A stretch of DNA of 64,000 nucleotides from Labyrinthula sp. Ha. Taxonomy: Eukaryota; Sar; Bigyra; Labyrinthulida; Labyrinthulaceae. Position 1 is the first letter of the stretch, and the number at the start of each line of letters is the position of its first letter. Shown here piece by piece: positions 32,001 to 43,600 of the stretch. Position numbers and translations under genes: made by a program. The DNA lies in the NCBI GenBank assembly GCA_015227615.1, contig JAALGZ010000043.1:235642-299641 (forward strand). The letters run 5' to 3'. Under the pieces are notes generated by a model that was not told where the DNA came from, did no database searches, and saw only the letters and a list, made by a program, of their open reading frames with translations.

Positions 32001-33689
32001 ACATATTAATTTGGTTTCTCGCTCGCCCTCGAGGTTACTTGAGTTCAACTCAACCTCAGAAGACCTTAAACAAAACAAGCTTTGTGCTGCTGGGGGTTTG
32101 AAGACCCCAATGTATTGAGCTTTGACCACAAACAAAGGGGTAAAAGTGATACTTTCTGTGACAGCTTCTACCTTTGAAAAGCAAACTTCCATAGCACATG
32201 ACACCAACAACATTTCTGTGCCCATAGTTTCTTGAAAGCACTTTATTCCGTTTACTGTTTCTTCATGTGGTTTGAAAACTCCTTTCAACACATGCAAACT
32301 AGAATCCTGATAACGAAAAGCAATCACAGCTCCAACTGAAAACCCAACATATATACGATCTTCGCTCAGACAAAGTGCTGATGGCGATCCTTGAGAAAGG
32401 TGAACGACGTCAAGTACTTTTGATTTCTCATATTCCACAATACTGAGAAAACCGTTTTCATGGGCTAGAAAGGCATGACACTTCTTCACAACAACTTGAT
32501 CCTCGGAAAGGGTAAAATCGTTTAAATATCTCGCGGCTATAATTTTCCCGGGGAATCCATGAGAAATCTGCTGCAACTTAACTTTAAAAGGCATTGCCAA
32601 ATCAGCCCCTTTCTCTGAAGAAACCTGGTAAAGAGATCCCTCAGGAGTTGAACCAAAAACTGACACAAAGTTCTCAGAACCAAACAAGACGAGGTTTGAA
32701 AAAAAACTCGATTTTGTGAGAGAAGTTCCTACCTTGATATTGGATAATTCCTTTACGAAGCAAAATTCTTCGTTATCGGCTAAATTAGCATCTTCAATGT
32801 CCTCTAATCGCCATATATTTAAACTGGAATCAGCCGCACAGGTATAAATGATACTTTGACTAACAGATACAATAACAACAGTCACCATTCCAAAATGCGG
32901 CAATTCCGATTCACCATCACCTTGTTTTCTTCTGAATTCAAGCTTAATAAACTGTCCTTCCCATAGCAATAAAGAACCTGACTCTGAACCAGATAATATT
33001 TTTCCATCAGGAAGAAAATCGAAGGCAACAATGTCACTCATCTCAACAGCTCCAAATTTTCCTACCTCTCCTTGTAATTTAAGACCTGTAAATGTGTCTG
33101 CCATTTTCCAAAACTTGATGTGACCTAATCCACTTGTGCATAATATACCAGCATTAGTTGGGAAAAACAGAACTTTGAAAATCGTTTGAGAAAAGCCTTT
33201 AGTCCGCAATATAACAGTTTCTTTTCTCCAATCCCACACTGCAAGCCAGAAGTCCGGAAAATCACCAACAGAGGCTAAGCTCTGTTCATTGGAATAAAAT
33301 TTGACCGCAGAATATTTATTTTCTGTTCCATTTGTTAAGTTACCGCATTGACTGAGCTCTAGCGAACAAAAGTTATCTTCTTCAGCGCTTATAAAAGGAT
33401 CGAAGCTATAAAGGAATATATTCGGTGATCCCTCCTTTGCAAAGTTTTCACCAGCTAGGGCTATGAAACAATTAGATTCAGTCACTAAAGTGTCAGATGC
33501 AGATATTATTTCATAAGTAGGTGTAAAGAATGGCAGGGTTTGAAGAGAGCGACCTTGAGCGCCCTCGCCGACACAAATTATTTTTGCAACATTGTCCACA
33601 CAAGAAAGAAAAAACTTAGGTTCGCTTGACAAAGGCCATAAGTTATCTTGTCTATCAAAGTTAAAACCAAAATGGTTCACTAGTTTCAT
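29094..33689 (-). CDS. CFAP44: Cilia- and flagella-associated protein 44 (tether/tether-head complex)
   Basis: Intronless, 1531 residues. The N-terminal half (to about 750) is a series of WD40-type beta repeats (LAVWDWRK, HIKFWKMAD, GSLLLWEGQ, SLNIWRLED). A conserved segment at about 770-870 (FPETTIEKCKSNEYKQQMYE; FEINTDLKHLRVFQLREAKR) and the coiled-coil C-terminus follow. The C-terminus includes EKCCAIQILKFGKIIDLDKV, the CFAP44 'LQLLKFG-x-x-x-DLEKL' segment. An acidic Ser/Glu tract at about 1190-1230 precedes the coiled coil, as in other CFAP44 proteins. With CFAP43 it tethers the I1/f inner dynein head to the axonemal doublet. CFAP43 was considered; the acidic tract and LKFG segment favour CFAP44. 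It is shorter than human CFAP44 (~1850). Confidence 0.85.
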   Translation of the reverse strand: MKLVNHFGFNFDRQDNLWPLSSEPKFFLSCVDNVAKIICVGEGAQGRSLQTLPFFTPTYEIISASDTLVTESNCFIALAGENFAKEGSPNIFLYSFDPFISAEEDNFCSLELSQCGNLTNGTENKYSAVKFYSNEQSLASVGDFPDFWLAVWDWRKETVILRTKGFSQTIFKVLFFPTNAGILCTSGLGHIKFWKMADTFTGLKLQGEVGKFGAVEMSDIVAFDFLPDGKILSGSESGSLLLWEGQFIKLEFRRKQGDGESELPHFGMVTVVIVSVSQSIIYTCAADSSLNIWRLEDIEDANLADNEEFCFVKELSNIKVGTSLTKSSFFSNLVLFGSENFVSVFGSTPEGSLYQVSSEKGADLAMPFKVKLQQISHGFPGKIIAARYLNDFTLSEDQVVVKKCHAFLAHENGFLSIVEYEKSKVLDVVHLSQGSPSALCLSEDRIYVGFSVGAVIAFRYQDSSLHVLKGVFKPHEETVNGIKCFQETMGTEMLLVSCAMEVCFSKVEAVTESITFTPLFVVKAQYIGVFKPPAAQSLFCLRSSEVELNSSNLEGERETKLICIDAISKACSLVPAGSYSVSLSSLVKESRETSLDNGKKTELVARIKGLRGIQTCAGVQIPLEAILFTLIECFVIYDHPKLGAECKKVFSLSPDSGYTILFVEHAGDTLLLESSDGHVYLIELKQSEGFVEGETIGIYASNFGNALRSMSLYQPKLNYPFKYFSFASFNGAVSLYEYFETKDALSALGCMAQTKFKHHTSSNMVALPNLENISFPETTIEKCKSNEYKQQMYEASEAKKKETRYNIHRLQMEFGRVKARYSHIFHSAPEHFEINTDLKHLRVFQLREAKREVENILRFDLHLAKQLYKKLKSAFFSHITAISRADSKIPIFSNSLGITIPDTQVSSSWGKISTSLWSTSEVLRSLNESGNPLHQTLSIQEEADAVCGTHSVTGWELRRVMRRKRKKKKIALLEARPDSFLSVEEKDNIREVVHSQIGTCNLALENNHKVIPQDFVSLQEKQSVLSSKKSTTLKAKRELIAAFGSSAARNSEDDSVWRRERVSTSRNFARDAFREILLMRQIHVLMPFQKKLDQVFSRYEQNEKDVTKVEGQLREGEDELTILKEEGSKHEIILGEINSSFKDLCEGMRAHFQKSKTISTEDVIFSMTKIFRKKIKTKVVKPEVLDAAEEKSGGSAGSSEDSSEEDEPSSSEEETSESEEEEESDEAPGKKKGLNKSDIEFLIRAPRYLDLLSLREERQSTENSIAEVEKNIVEVRTSLDRTKANLNQLKKERLNIKMEFQKIETEKLLLTNNAFCIEPCELRSINNVASVTQENVPSLIFISESKFVGLSEKVNTICRENSTAKNSMKDMLKQLTGLKFSKRQQVKEIQELKEKCCAIQILKFGKIIDLDKVDKIEEVKKRNVEVLESRMKHEQIFFNRKHSAVDQEIKQLKQTLLEFTRVNSKLLNEQVSLLRRQETIRKRSSLACRERSSDVVMPAEPDVESLASKVEHNIKKITTLEEEIARTSLQV

Positions 33690-36280
33690 GTTTTCTAACT
33701 GTCAAATTTTTTCATAACCATTGAAAAATATAATTTTGTTGAAAAGTGTTTTCTCATATCGAATAATATTATTTTGAAGATAGTTTTATAAAATAAAAAT
33801 TATATTTATATTTTCTTTTTCATCAAACAATGTATTTATAATGATTTGAAAGGCATTCATTGTCTAGGGTGAAACATCTCTTGTCACAGTTCAATTATTC
33901 ACGAAAAGCTTCCTGATTCCTCTTGTATTCATGATAGTTTTCGGTATCAGACCAGTAAACTTTTTCCTTTTCTCGTTTCCCGTTATTCTTGATGACATAA
34001 AAACTCTCGGTTGTATTTCCCAAAACTCAACTAAAATAAATTGATTCTAATTGTTATACAATTTCTTTAAATTTTATTTTATAATAAATTTTACTCGGGA
34101 GTTTAACTGAAATTCATTCGGATTTTCCCCATCACAAACGATTTCTCATATTCATACAAATAACGCTTGACTGCGCGAGTGGACAATGCATATTGATGAA
34201 CTAGAACTAGGAAAAATCTCTTAAGTTTCTTAGCATTGATGATGATCATACTCTTTATTAGTCTTTCTGAAGTTTTTTTTTTAATGAGTAAGGAACTGTT
34301 TTCAACGTCTCCTCTTATTCACGAAAAGGTGAAGTAGACAGCGAAAATAAACCAAGGCAAGAGGAGATTGAACTTCTATTTAAGCTTTATAGTTATTTCA
34401 GTACTACATGAAAATAGAGATAATGCTTGATACATATGCACATCGTATCATTGGATATTTATTCCAAGAGTGACAAGGAATCTTGACCATTCTTGGTCTT
34501 AATTCGCTTCGTTCACAACAATGTATTATGATGTTTTCAAAGAAGTAGATAAATCTTAGTGACCATAGGTTTCCTTAGCATCATACAAATCTGTGACTTA
34601 CCTTCCCCCTAACAGAAGTGAAATATTTGCAAATGGTGGTGGAAACTGTGTGAGAAACTACAGCAGCAGCCTTCAGATATGAAGCATTATATAGTTACAG
34701 TAGAAAGAATTGGTTGATTAGTTATGTCGCCAGCGTTTATTTGGGGTATAAAAATAAGTGCTAATTAGGTTTTCCCAAAACAAGAATTCCTAAATATAAA
34801 AAATCATGTCTTGGAGATCTCTACAGGAAAACACCGCTCCACTCGACGCCTAAGTACATATACCAAGTATAATAATGTATTCGTAAGGGAACTAGAATCC
34901 ATATCTAACTAAACAGTTTATTAAACCAATCTCGTACACTAAAAACATTTTATTAAAATAAGCAAAGCCACCAATTATTAAACTAAAAGAACTTATAGTA
35001 AAGAGGAAGGCAGGTTAAATAGATATTTGTGATCGAGGTCGCTGTAAATTTCATTTGCCGAACGAGGTTGCGTCAGCATCCGAGTCGGTACAAAACCAGC
35101 GTCACAAGATATGTACAAGGCTTTATAGCGACGCATGAATCGGATCTCTTTGGTGATGTATTGAAATAAATTCGACACAACCTTCAAGAATAATATCGAG
35201 ACAATCAGATAACATTCGCCAAAAGTTTAGAGTTAAATTCTTTTGTCCTAAATCGGAAGCATTCACACAAGTTGCAAGATGACTGTGGTGGCAGATCAGA
35301 ATAATTCATACAACTTAGGTTTCGACTCAACCTCATACTCGACCAGTAAAAAAAAATTTCGAGCGAATTCCACCAAAATTATGGCATTTCAATTGAGTTT
35401 CGGATGAGTTAGGGGATCTGAATGATTAGTTCAGAGTTTGTACAAGATGAATATCGATTTTCAGATCTAATAGGACGAGTGATCGGTAAAAGGTGATGAA
35501 TTTCTTGTGTTTAAAGTCGACTGTAATATCAATTTTACAGGATGTGCAGCTACAATAGCTTTAGTAAGTGTAATAGGATTTCTGTAGCTTCACTCGACAT
35601 TAAGTTAAATGTTTTTTGGACGAATTACCTGTTTGTTCCCCCAGGAATATTATTTACGCAAATGACCTATTCTGTATCAGATAGGCGGCAACTTCCAGAA
35701 AACTGGGGTCTTACGGAATAAAAAAGTCCATGCCCGTCTTGTACTACAGAGATATACAAAGTACTTTAAGAAAGCTCATTCATAGCTGCTTACCCGCTAT
35801 TTAATATTTGTTTGAAACAAAATTGAATACATAAACATTCATTTGTGTATTCTTAACATCAAAGAATAGTAGGAGATAACAGTTTGCTACTTCACAAGAC
35901 ACCTTCAACAAATGCTCTACAGCATCATCCCGATTATAGCTTCTATAAACCTAAAAGAAAATAAACAAATGTTTGAACTTTAAATACCTTTCAACTTACT
36001 GATCATTTTTTATATATATAAATTGATTTTGATTTTATTTTTCTTCCTCAAATACCTATATATCTTATAGGTGTTTTTTTATCAGGAAGAAACCAATAAA
36101 GGCTAGTACCCGAAAACAGATAGACTTTGATATGAGTTAAAGATTTCCCGTTTCTTTTTAAATTCCCGTAATATTATAATTTCTTGATACTCGAATAAGA
36201 TTAATGATGACGTGGCACAAGAAGAATGTATGATATTTTACTAATGAACTGCCCAACAAATAAACAACAAACAAACTAAA
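33690..36280. other. 2.6-kb spacer
   Basis: Mostly anonymous AT-rich DNA. A direct repeat TTATTCACGAAAAG occurs at 33895 and 34315. The stretch 35000-35200 is less AT-rich and holds an open frame of 64 codons on the minus strand (34993-35187) without a recognisable domain. The last 80 bp form the lipase promoter region. Confidence 0.5.
36208..36217 (+). promoter_or_regulatory. ACGT-core element TGACGTGGCA upstream of the lipase
   Basis: Located 64 bp before the lipase ATG. The TGACGTGG form is bound by bZIP factors and resembles the unfolded-protein-response element of animals. Whether it acts here is inference. Confidence 0.25.
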
Positions 36281-37638
36281 ATGGTTCCTATTGTTTTAGT
36301 CACAGGTTTTCTAAGTCCATCAAATTATAGTATTCTTCAAACATATTGGGTATTTGTTTTATTTTTTGTGAATAACAGGGTGAAGCTGCAAAACTGAGTG
36401 AAAAAGATTCCCCAATCATAATTGCACAAGTTGCTTCGATAGGCAGTGCTCACGATCGCTCCTGTGAGCTATTTGCACAGCTTTTAGGTCAAAAAGTAGA
36501 TTTTGGGAAGGACCATTCCGATTATTTCAAACACAACCAGTATGGAAGAGATTACACTAATGAGGCTCAACATCCGAACTGGAGTGAAGAGAAGCCAGTT
36601 CATCTAGTAGGTCATTCGTTTGGTAGAAATACAATAAGATATTTTGTCTATTTAGTTTCTATTGACTATTGGAAATTTGGAACTTCTACAAAATGGATAA
36701 AGAGCGTAACAACTTTGTCTTCTCCTATAAAAGGAACTTTGCTAACATATGCACTAGGTGGAGAACATAAAATTGGGGAACAGTGGGTAGATAATTCATA
36801 CTTGGTGAACGAGGAACAGAAAGAATATTTTTTCGAGTATCTTTCACCTAGTTTTCTTCTTTACGCGTTGGTTCATTTTGAATCTATTTTTTCTAACCCT
36901 GTTACTAAAAAAGTGTACGACGCTGGATTAGATCACTTTAATCTTAGACAGGAAGGAATTTCTGGGCTTTTTTATGCCTTGAGAGATGGAAATAGTGGAG
37001 GAGGAACACCACCTGTTTGGCGAAGAGATAACGCCGCATTTGATTTGTCAATGGAACAAGCGCTTTTACACCAGAAATTGTACAAAAAACATGTTGATCA
37101 TGTTAAATCGAACTTAAGAGAATATCATTTCATAGCAACAAGACATCAAGATTATTCTTTGAAAGATTCTAGAAAAATATTTCGTAATCACCAGAAATCA
37201 AATCCAGGGTCCTCTACATTTTACTCCTCGGTCATTGTTTTTCGTGACATTGCAACAAGTTGGTTAAGTTCAAAGATTCAGAAACATGTCATGGATAATA
37301 ATTTTGAAAACATGTCTTTTTTCACTAAGCTTGGCCTTAGAAAAAGACTTATAAACTCAGATGGACTTTGTTCTAGTTTTTCTCAATACTGTGATAACTC
37401 AATACAGTTAGATTTAAAAGATATTGACAAAACTTATTTCTCATCTGAAGTAGCCACTGAAAAATGCAGTTATGACTTGAACTCATCTTTCAAATCTCGA
37501 ATGAATGTTGCTGCAGGGATTCATCGCATTGAACTGAAAAACAAAAATCACTTTGGTATTGTACCATTTCCTGATAACTTTGTGCAACAAAAAAAGTTTT
37601 TTACTAACTTGTTTAATGTGTTAAGAACCTTAGACTAG
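36281..37638 (+). CDS. Alpha/beta-hydrolase lipase (family I.5-like, GHSxG)
   Basis: Two exons (36281-36349, 36379-37638) give 442 residues. The short first exon supplies the oxyanion-strand motif MVPIVLVTGFLSPSNYS. The second carries the nucleophile elbow HLVGHSFGRNT (S103), a probable acid in INSDGLCSSFSQ (D351) and the catalytic His in NKNHFGIVPF (H414). The spacing and the NDG-x-V-like and DHF/NHFG motifs resemble the large bacterial triacylglycerol lipases of family I.5 and related eukaryotic enzymes. Esters of long-chain fatty acids are the likely substrates. No signal peptide is visible, so a cytosolic location is suggested. The sequence between S103 and D351 probably forms lid elements. 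Single gene with spacers on both sides; the spliceosomal intron argues against bacterial contamination. Confidence 0.8.
36350..36378 (+). other. 29-nt intron of the lipase gene
   Basis: GTATTTG...AATAACAG, phase 0. Removal joins ..LQTYW to GEAAKLSEKD in frame; it brings the ATG and oxyanion strand onto the lipase body. Confidence 0.85.
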
Positions 37639-40600
37639 TCTATAATCTTGGTTTTATATTCATAAATAATAATATAGTTTTTACAACTTCTCTTTCACTC
37701 ACAATCATGGGTGTTTTTCCAAATTTAATAAGCTAAAAAAATAACTTTAAGGAGGTATTAACGTTTAAAAGGAAACATGTATTTATGCTTTAATAGTGTC
37801 TTTTTCTCAGAAAGAAAAGGTGTCTCGTATCTCAAGGCTCGTATTCAACTCAGTACCTAGGACTAGGGTGATACAATAGTATGTTCACTCATCACAGCAA
37901 AATATCTTTAGCATTAATAAAAATAGAATTCTTTCTATATACTTTGTTTGAACAAGTAAATATTATCTTATTCAAATTTTAAACTTTTTATATGTAACAA
38001 AATAAATAGACACTGGGTATTGTAAAGACTTCAAAATACATAGTTTCTTGCATGAATGTGGCGATAACTAAGGTACATTAACACAGAAGCTAAGTTATGT
38101 TTTCTTCTACAAGTCAAGATAAAGGTTCTGTATTGTTTTTTTATAATTAAATCTAACTGGCCTGAAAACAGGGATATCAACCGCGTAGGAATTCACGTTT
38201 TCTCATGTAATTACTTCATTACGTAATAGGTTACCTTAGGATCTATAAATTGAAGCTGTATCTAACTTTCTACTATATATGATCGAAAACCCATTCTCTG
38301 TTTTTTATTTTCAACCATCGCGTTTCCCTTTTACCTTCAGTTCAACGTTGTAGACAAGTTTTGTTTTTCTGTCTTCTAACTTCTGAGTATCCACTTCGCT
38401 AATAACAAAGAACTAATGCTGTTTACGTGGAAGCTATGTTCAAATTTTTTCAGTTTATAGCACTAAAATTACTATGTTGAAATCATAATCTTGATACAAT
38501 AAATACTAAATTCTTGGGAGTTTCTTTAAAGGGCATTCAAAACAATATCAAGTGAAAAAAAGCTTCCAAACAAACTGAATTTCTAAATTGTTCAAAAAAG
38601 TTGTGTAACCTATAATTTCGACGTAAGATTCCTTTGCATCATTTCTTACAATCTACCTATTGATGAAGTGGTGTTTGTAGAGTACAGCACCTGAGCGTCA
38701 TCATTAATGTCCACTCTTTCCTTAAATTTAGAGAATTGTATAAATTTCCCGCAATTTATGAACTACCAGAGAGATGTCTACAATGGTACGGTTCTTGACT
38801 GGAGCCGTTGGTTTCGAATATATACCTGTTATATGAAATACACAAATTGGTTGGCTTAGATAAGATTTAAGTGCTATTGATTTGAACTCATATAAAAAAG
38901 AGCTATAAAATCTATCATTGTAATTACTGAAAGGACCAGTTCAAGAAAACTAACGTTTTATGCAGTAAGATATACGCTTAGGGACATTTCGACCTGAACA
39001 TCTGTAGTAATCAAGCAGGTTATCACCAACTGTTTTCTTAACATTACTTCACGCTTGAGTTAGAAAACAGAATGAAAGTAATAGACTAACTAGTGGTAAA
39101 CACCTCTAGCTGTCTTCAGTAGCACAAAGGTTAGTGTTTCTGCTTGTCTCATGGATGATCCAAGGTCACTAGTGTGATATGTTTCCAAATAAGAGTAACG
39201 TGTTGATAATATTCTTCGATAACAGCTAAGAGAAATGTCTATGATTGCTGTGTTCCAAGGATCAGTTGGTCCAATAAATTGTCTTTGACTTTTCTTTTTT
39301 GTTGGTTATCCGATGAATGACTCAAACTTTAGTAACGCACCATTATACTATATAACGGCACTTAACGTTAATAAGTGTTTTTGCACTTATATCACTCTAG
39401 CCTTCTCCAGCAGCTTGAAAATCTGCAGCACATAACTTTCTTTAATTTAAGTTAAAGAGCACGACCATACTGAATATATAAAATAAAATAATAATTTATT
39501 TCTCGACCTTAAAAAAGCTGTGAACAAGATTCTGAAAGGTTATACCCGAGTAGAATCCTACCATCATTAAAAAGAACTAGAAAACAACTGTCACAAGGGT
39601 TTAACATTCTGTAACGTAACCACAAACTGGTCAAACTTATGTTTAAGACCCGGTACATGTGGTAGGGACAGAATAATGTAACTGCTGAGGCAAAATACAG
39701 CCAACATCTTTTGGATCAAGTAAGATTGAATTTATTATATCTCTTACCTACCCTGTAGCCGTTTTTTCTACTCAATTATTTTTCATAACTGGGTGTGCAA
39801 AATAAACTCAAGAAACTACAGTTGCTTCCCGATAGTACGATGAGTCATTTAGATCCAAATTAAAATAAAGAGAAGTGGTTCTAAGTAGAATGCAGTAGAT
39901 TGCTCTAGTTTCTTTTCTTCATAGCCTAGAGATTTGGAACTAATTTTTTGAAATAAATAGTCTACTAAATTAATTTTTCTAGTAAGTAAAACATATATAG
40001 ACGACATCAACAATAAAAATTTTAAGTAAACGAAGATTACATCCTAATTAATTCGTTAATGAAAAAAAATTTCCAAATGCATTAAAAACAATACAACAAC
40101 CAATATATATTAATAACATCAAAACAGAGCAATACATCCAGAGAAAACTATACAACTAGATAAAAGAAAGCATAGAAAGTCATTGCTAGAATAAAATTAG
40201 TAAACCTCTTGCACAAATAAACTTATTAACCTTCGCATTTTTAAATTAATGAATTGTAGACGGAACATCCTACCACCCACACTGTGTAGAAAATATAACA
40301 AAGCAAAAACGAAGTCTCTGTTACACTCCGCTAAATGTCCAAATACTGTGAGGCAGAAAACAGCGAGTATTCCCTATATAAAATTTCTACATACGTCGGA
40401 TCCTTAACTGTTCGACTCATGGGGCTTATAAAATTATAGCAGAGAGTCACAAATACCTTTACAGGGAGCATTAATTCCTCCTAAAATTTTAAACATCCAG
40501 GACTGCTGAGGGCGGGGATAATAATATAACAAAGGAATAAAATTTGTGAAATATCTTTGTACAACATAATAGAATTCATAAAAATAGGGCAAACAGAGGG

Positions 40601-43600
40601 AACAATCCATGAAGCACATAGGGACTAATCTTATGAACTCATGGGATCTTTCAGAGCGAGACTTCCGAAAATTGATCTTACAATGGAATAGTGAATTTAG
40701 TAAGACGGTAAAAAAAGCTAGAACATTACATCCCAGGTAAAGCCCCTTAAATCTATATAACGATTACTTAATCGCTGCGGTTAACTGCTTGGAATGCTTC
40801 ATTTGGCCAGACAAGGTGAAAAACATTCCCCGCTGAACTTTCTCACCTTTTTCCTTTTTTTTTTAAATATTAGATGAATTTATTGGGGATTCCATGAAAT
40901 TAGAATCTTGCAAAATAAATAACATGGACATCTTAGGTAACAGGGTTCTAATCTGCTGGCATGCTGATAATAATCAAGGGATGCACACGAAACGAGAGCA
41001 AATAAAAACCCTAAGAAACTCCAACGAGGTAATAAATGAGATAAGACAATTTTCTAGCAACATCAACGGCATTGATATTCATTAGAGCCTCAAGCTGGTA
41101 TGGGTTAGATCAAACCCTGAGTATATATATATTACCGATGACACCCCTTAAAAAAAGTAAGTACATTGTAGCTAATACAAATAAAAGGGGACAAAACTTT
41201 ATGTATCGCAAATGTAACCTAGCTGTGTCACAATTAATATACCGTCAGAACAGGAAAATTAACTTGAGGTATAGATGCACTACTATTTCCTAAAATTTAA
41301 AGCAGAAAGAGGATACATACTAAACGTTTTCCGGCAATGAGAAATGTGGAGACAAAAAATAAATAATGGATTCTAGAAAATTTGAAAGGCTCGCATCACA
41401 GCTATTTCTCAAGAAAGTACAATATTCAGCAGAACTACTTTTGACTTTGAATAATGATCATCACACCACCTAGAAATTAAATTCTATCGAGAAATATGTC
41501 TAGCTGCCAGCGCAAATTTACAAATGACTTGGTAAACAGGCAGCTAATGCGGGAATACCATTAAATGGTGGTTCCATCTGCATTCTCTCTTTGACTTGTC
41601 ACAGAGACTGTAACTGGAATAAATATATTATTCATTGCTAATGAGCTCTTCCAATACTATTAATTGGATACCTACTGCAGAGTCTTAAAAAATTAAATAT
41701 GATAAGTCTTCTGCATTTAACCAAATATCTCAATTAAACAAATGGTACCATTGATAGTTTCAACATTAATCATATAACTCAGTAACCGTTAAGGCAAATA
41801 TTCAGATCCCATTCCACAACCCCTGATTTAACAGTTCATTTATATATATATATAACAAATATTGGAGACTCTTTATCTAAAGATCAAAAAAGTATACCCT
41901 ATAAAATATTCATTAAGAAATCTTGAAAGATAGCAACTACTCCATTCAGACATTTTGACATCAAAGAATTGCTGATACAAGATAAATGCATTAATTCAGT
42001 TACTTAAAATCACCCATTATAATAATCACTATTGTACTATACCAACTCGGTGCTAGCCTACAATTTTGTAAGATATAATATAAGTTATGATGGACCAATT
42101 CTTTGGATGTTAATCTATAATACTTCTAAAATTAATCTGTACCATAGTAAAGCAATACACTGCATAAAGTTAAGATAGGGGTGACAGGACTATATCTGTC
42201 TTAATATTCTCCTTTGTTTATTCAAATTTCTTCTTCTACGACATATGATATCATACTAAAAAAACTGAAGTAAAAATAATTGTTTCAAGGAAAAACTTTA
42301 ATAAAATGTGATAACATTTTAACACGAACGTTGAATCGATCTTGATCCCAAATATAAATTGGCGGGTATTGTGGCAAATCTAGTATCTTGCTCCAAATTG
42401 ACATTTAACGCCCCATTGCTGAAAAATTTGGTCCAACTTCAAAAAAATATATATAATATAAGTAAGAAATAGCCAAACTAAAATTTCTTGCCAACCAACT
42501 GAGTAAGTAAAAGGTTGGGTGTATACATTCAATAAAAGCAAACGACAAAGGGTCTCATGGTTGGGATAACTAAAGGAAGAAGCCGGAAAACCTAAAGACT
42601 ACTTTTAATACAATCTCCTCAAATACGTATAGTTTCACCTTCACCTTCAATGGAAACAGCAAGAAAGATGTGAAAATCCTAAGGAAAGATAAACCTACTG
42701 CACAAGCTAAGCTAAAATATAGAATTTCAAATATATCACTATATATGCTGATGCACTCATATGTCACTAATAGTATATTAAAAAATTGGTTCTGTGGTAA
42801 TCCATCAAACCCAATCAATTTAAAAAATATATCATAGAGTCATATAATTGCTAGGATACTAAATAACACTTTCACTCCATACAGACCAACTATAATCTTG
42901 AGTGCAAGTTTCAAGTCATTAAAAACTTATGTACAGCCTACCCAAGTCCATTGTTCGATAACTTCATTTCTAATGGTTATTGCAAAGCTATAGCTGTAAC
43001 TTTCAGCCTATGATATATGATAAGCTTATTAACTAGAGGCTAAGTAATTGATTTCACTTGATGGTTCTAAGCATGAATTTGCCTAAGGTTCTTAATACAA
43101 CTGATCTTGCGTTCTTGAAATTTGTCAATTAATAATATAAAGTATTCAATGTAACATCAAAAAATAACTACCTTAATATATATCGTGTTATTATTGGAGT
43201 TTGATGCGAAAGAAATGATCTTGAAGGAGCCGGGTCTTAAAATATGGATTATGGGAGGTGGTTCCCTCCAACTGATAATATATGTTCTATGGTTCTACTG
43301 CAAGGTAAAAAGCACACAACTGAAACACTGTTAAAGCTATCAAAAACACAAACATTTAATAAATCATCAGTGGGAATATATAGCTGTAGTAACTCCTGTA
43401 GAAAGTTATATTACATCTGTTTTCAAATAGCATCTGAATCTGGAAACATATTACTCCCTGTAATACACTATGAAAATATAAATTATTGAACATTCTTCGA
43501 AGGACTTCAAATCCAAGACAAAATTATAAAGTAATCTATTAACCTAGTGCCTTCTACCGTTTTGTGCAAACCTTTTAACATAGTATTTCTCACCTGGTGG

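Noticed and set aside
36281-37638. Bacterial contamination because the lipase resembles family I.5
   Set aside because: The gene has a 29-nt spliceosomal-type intron and base composition like its neighbours.
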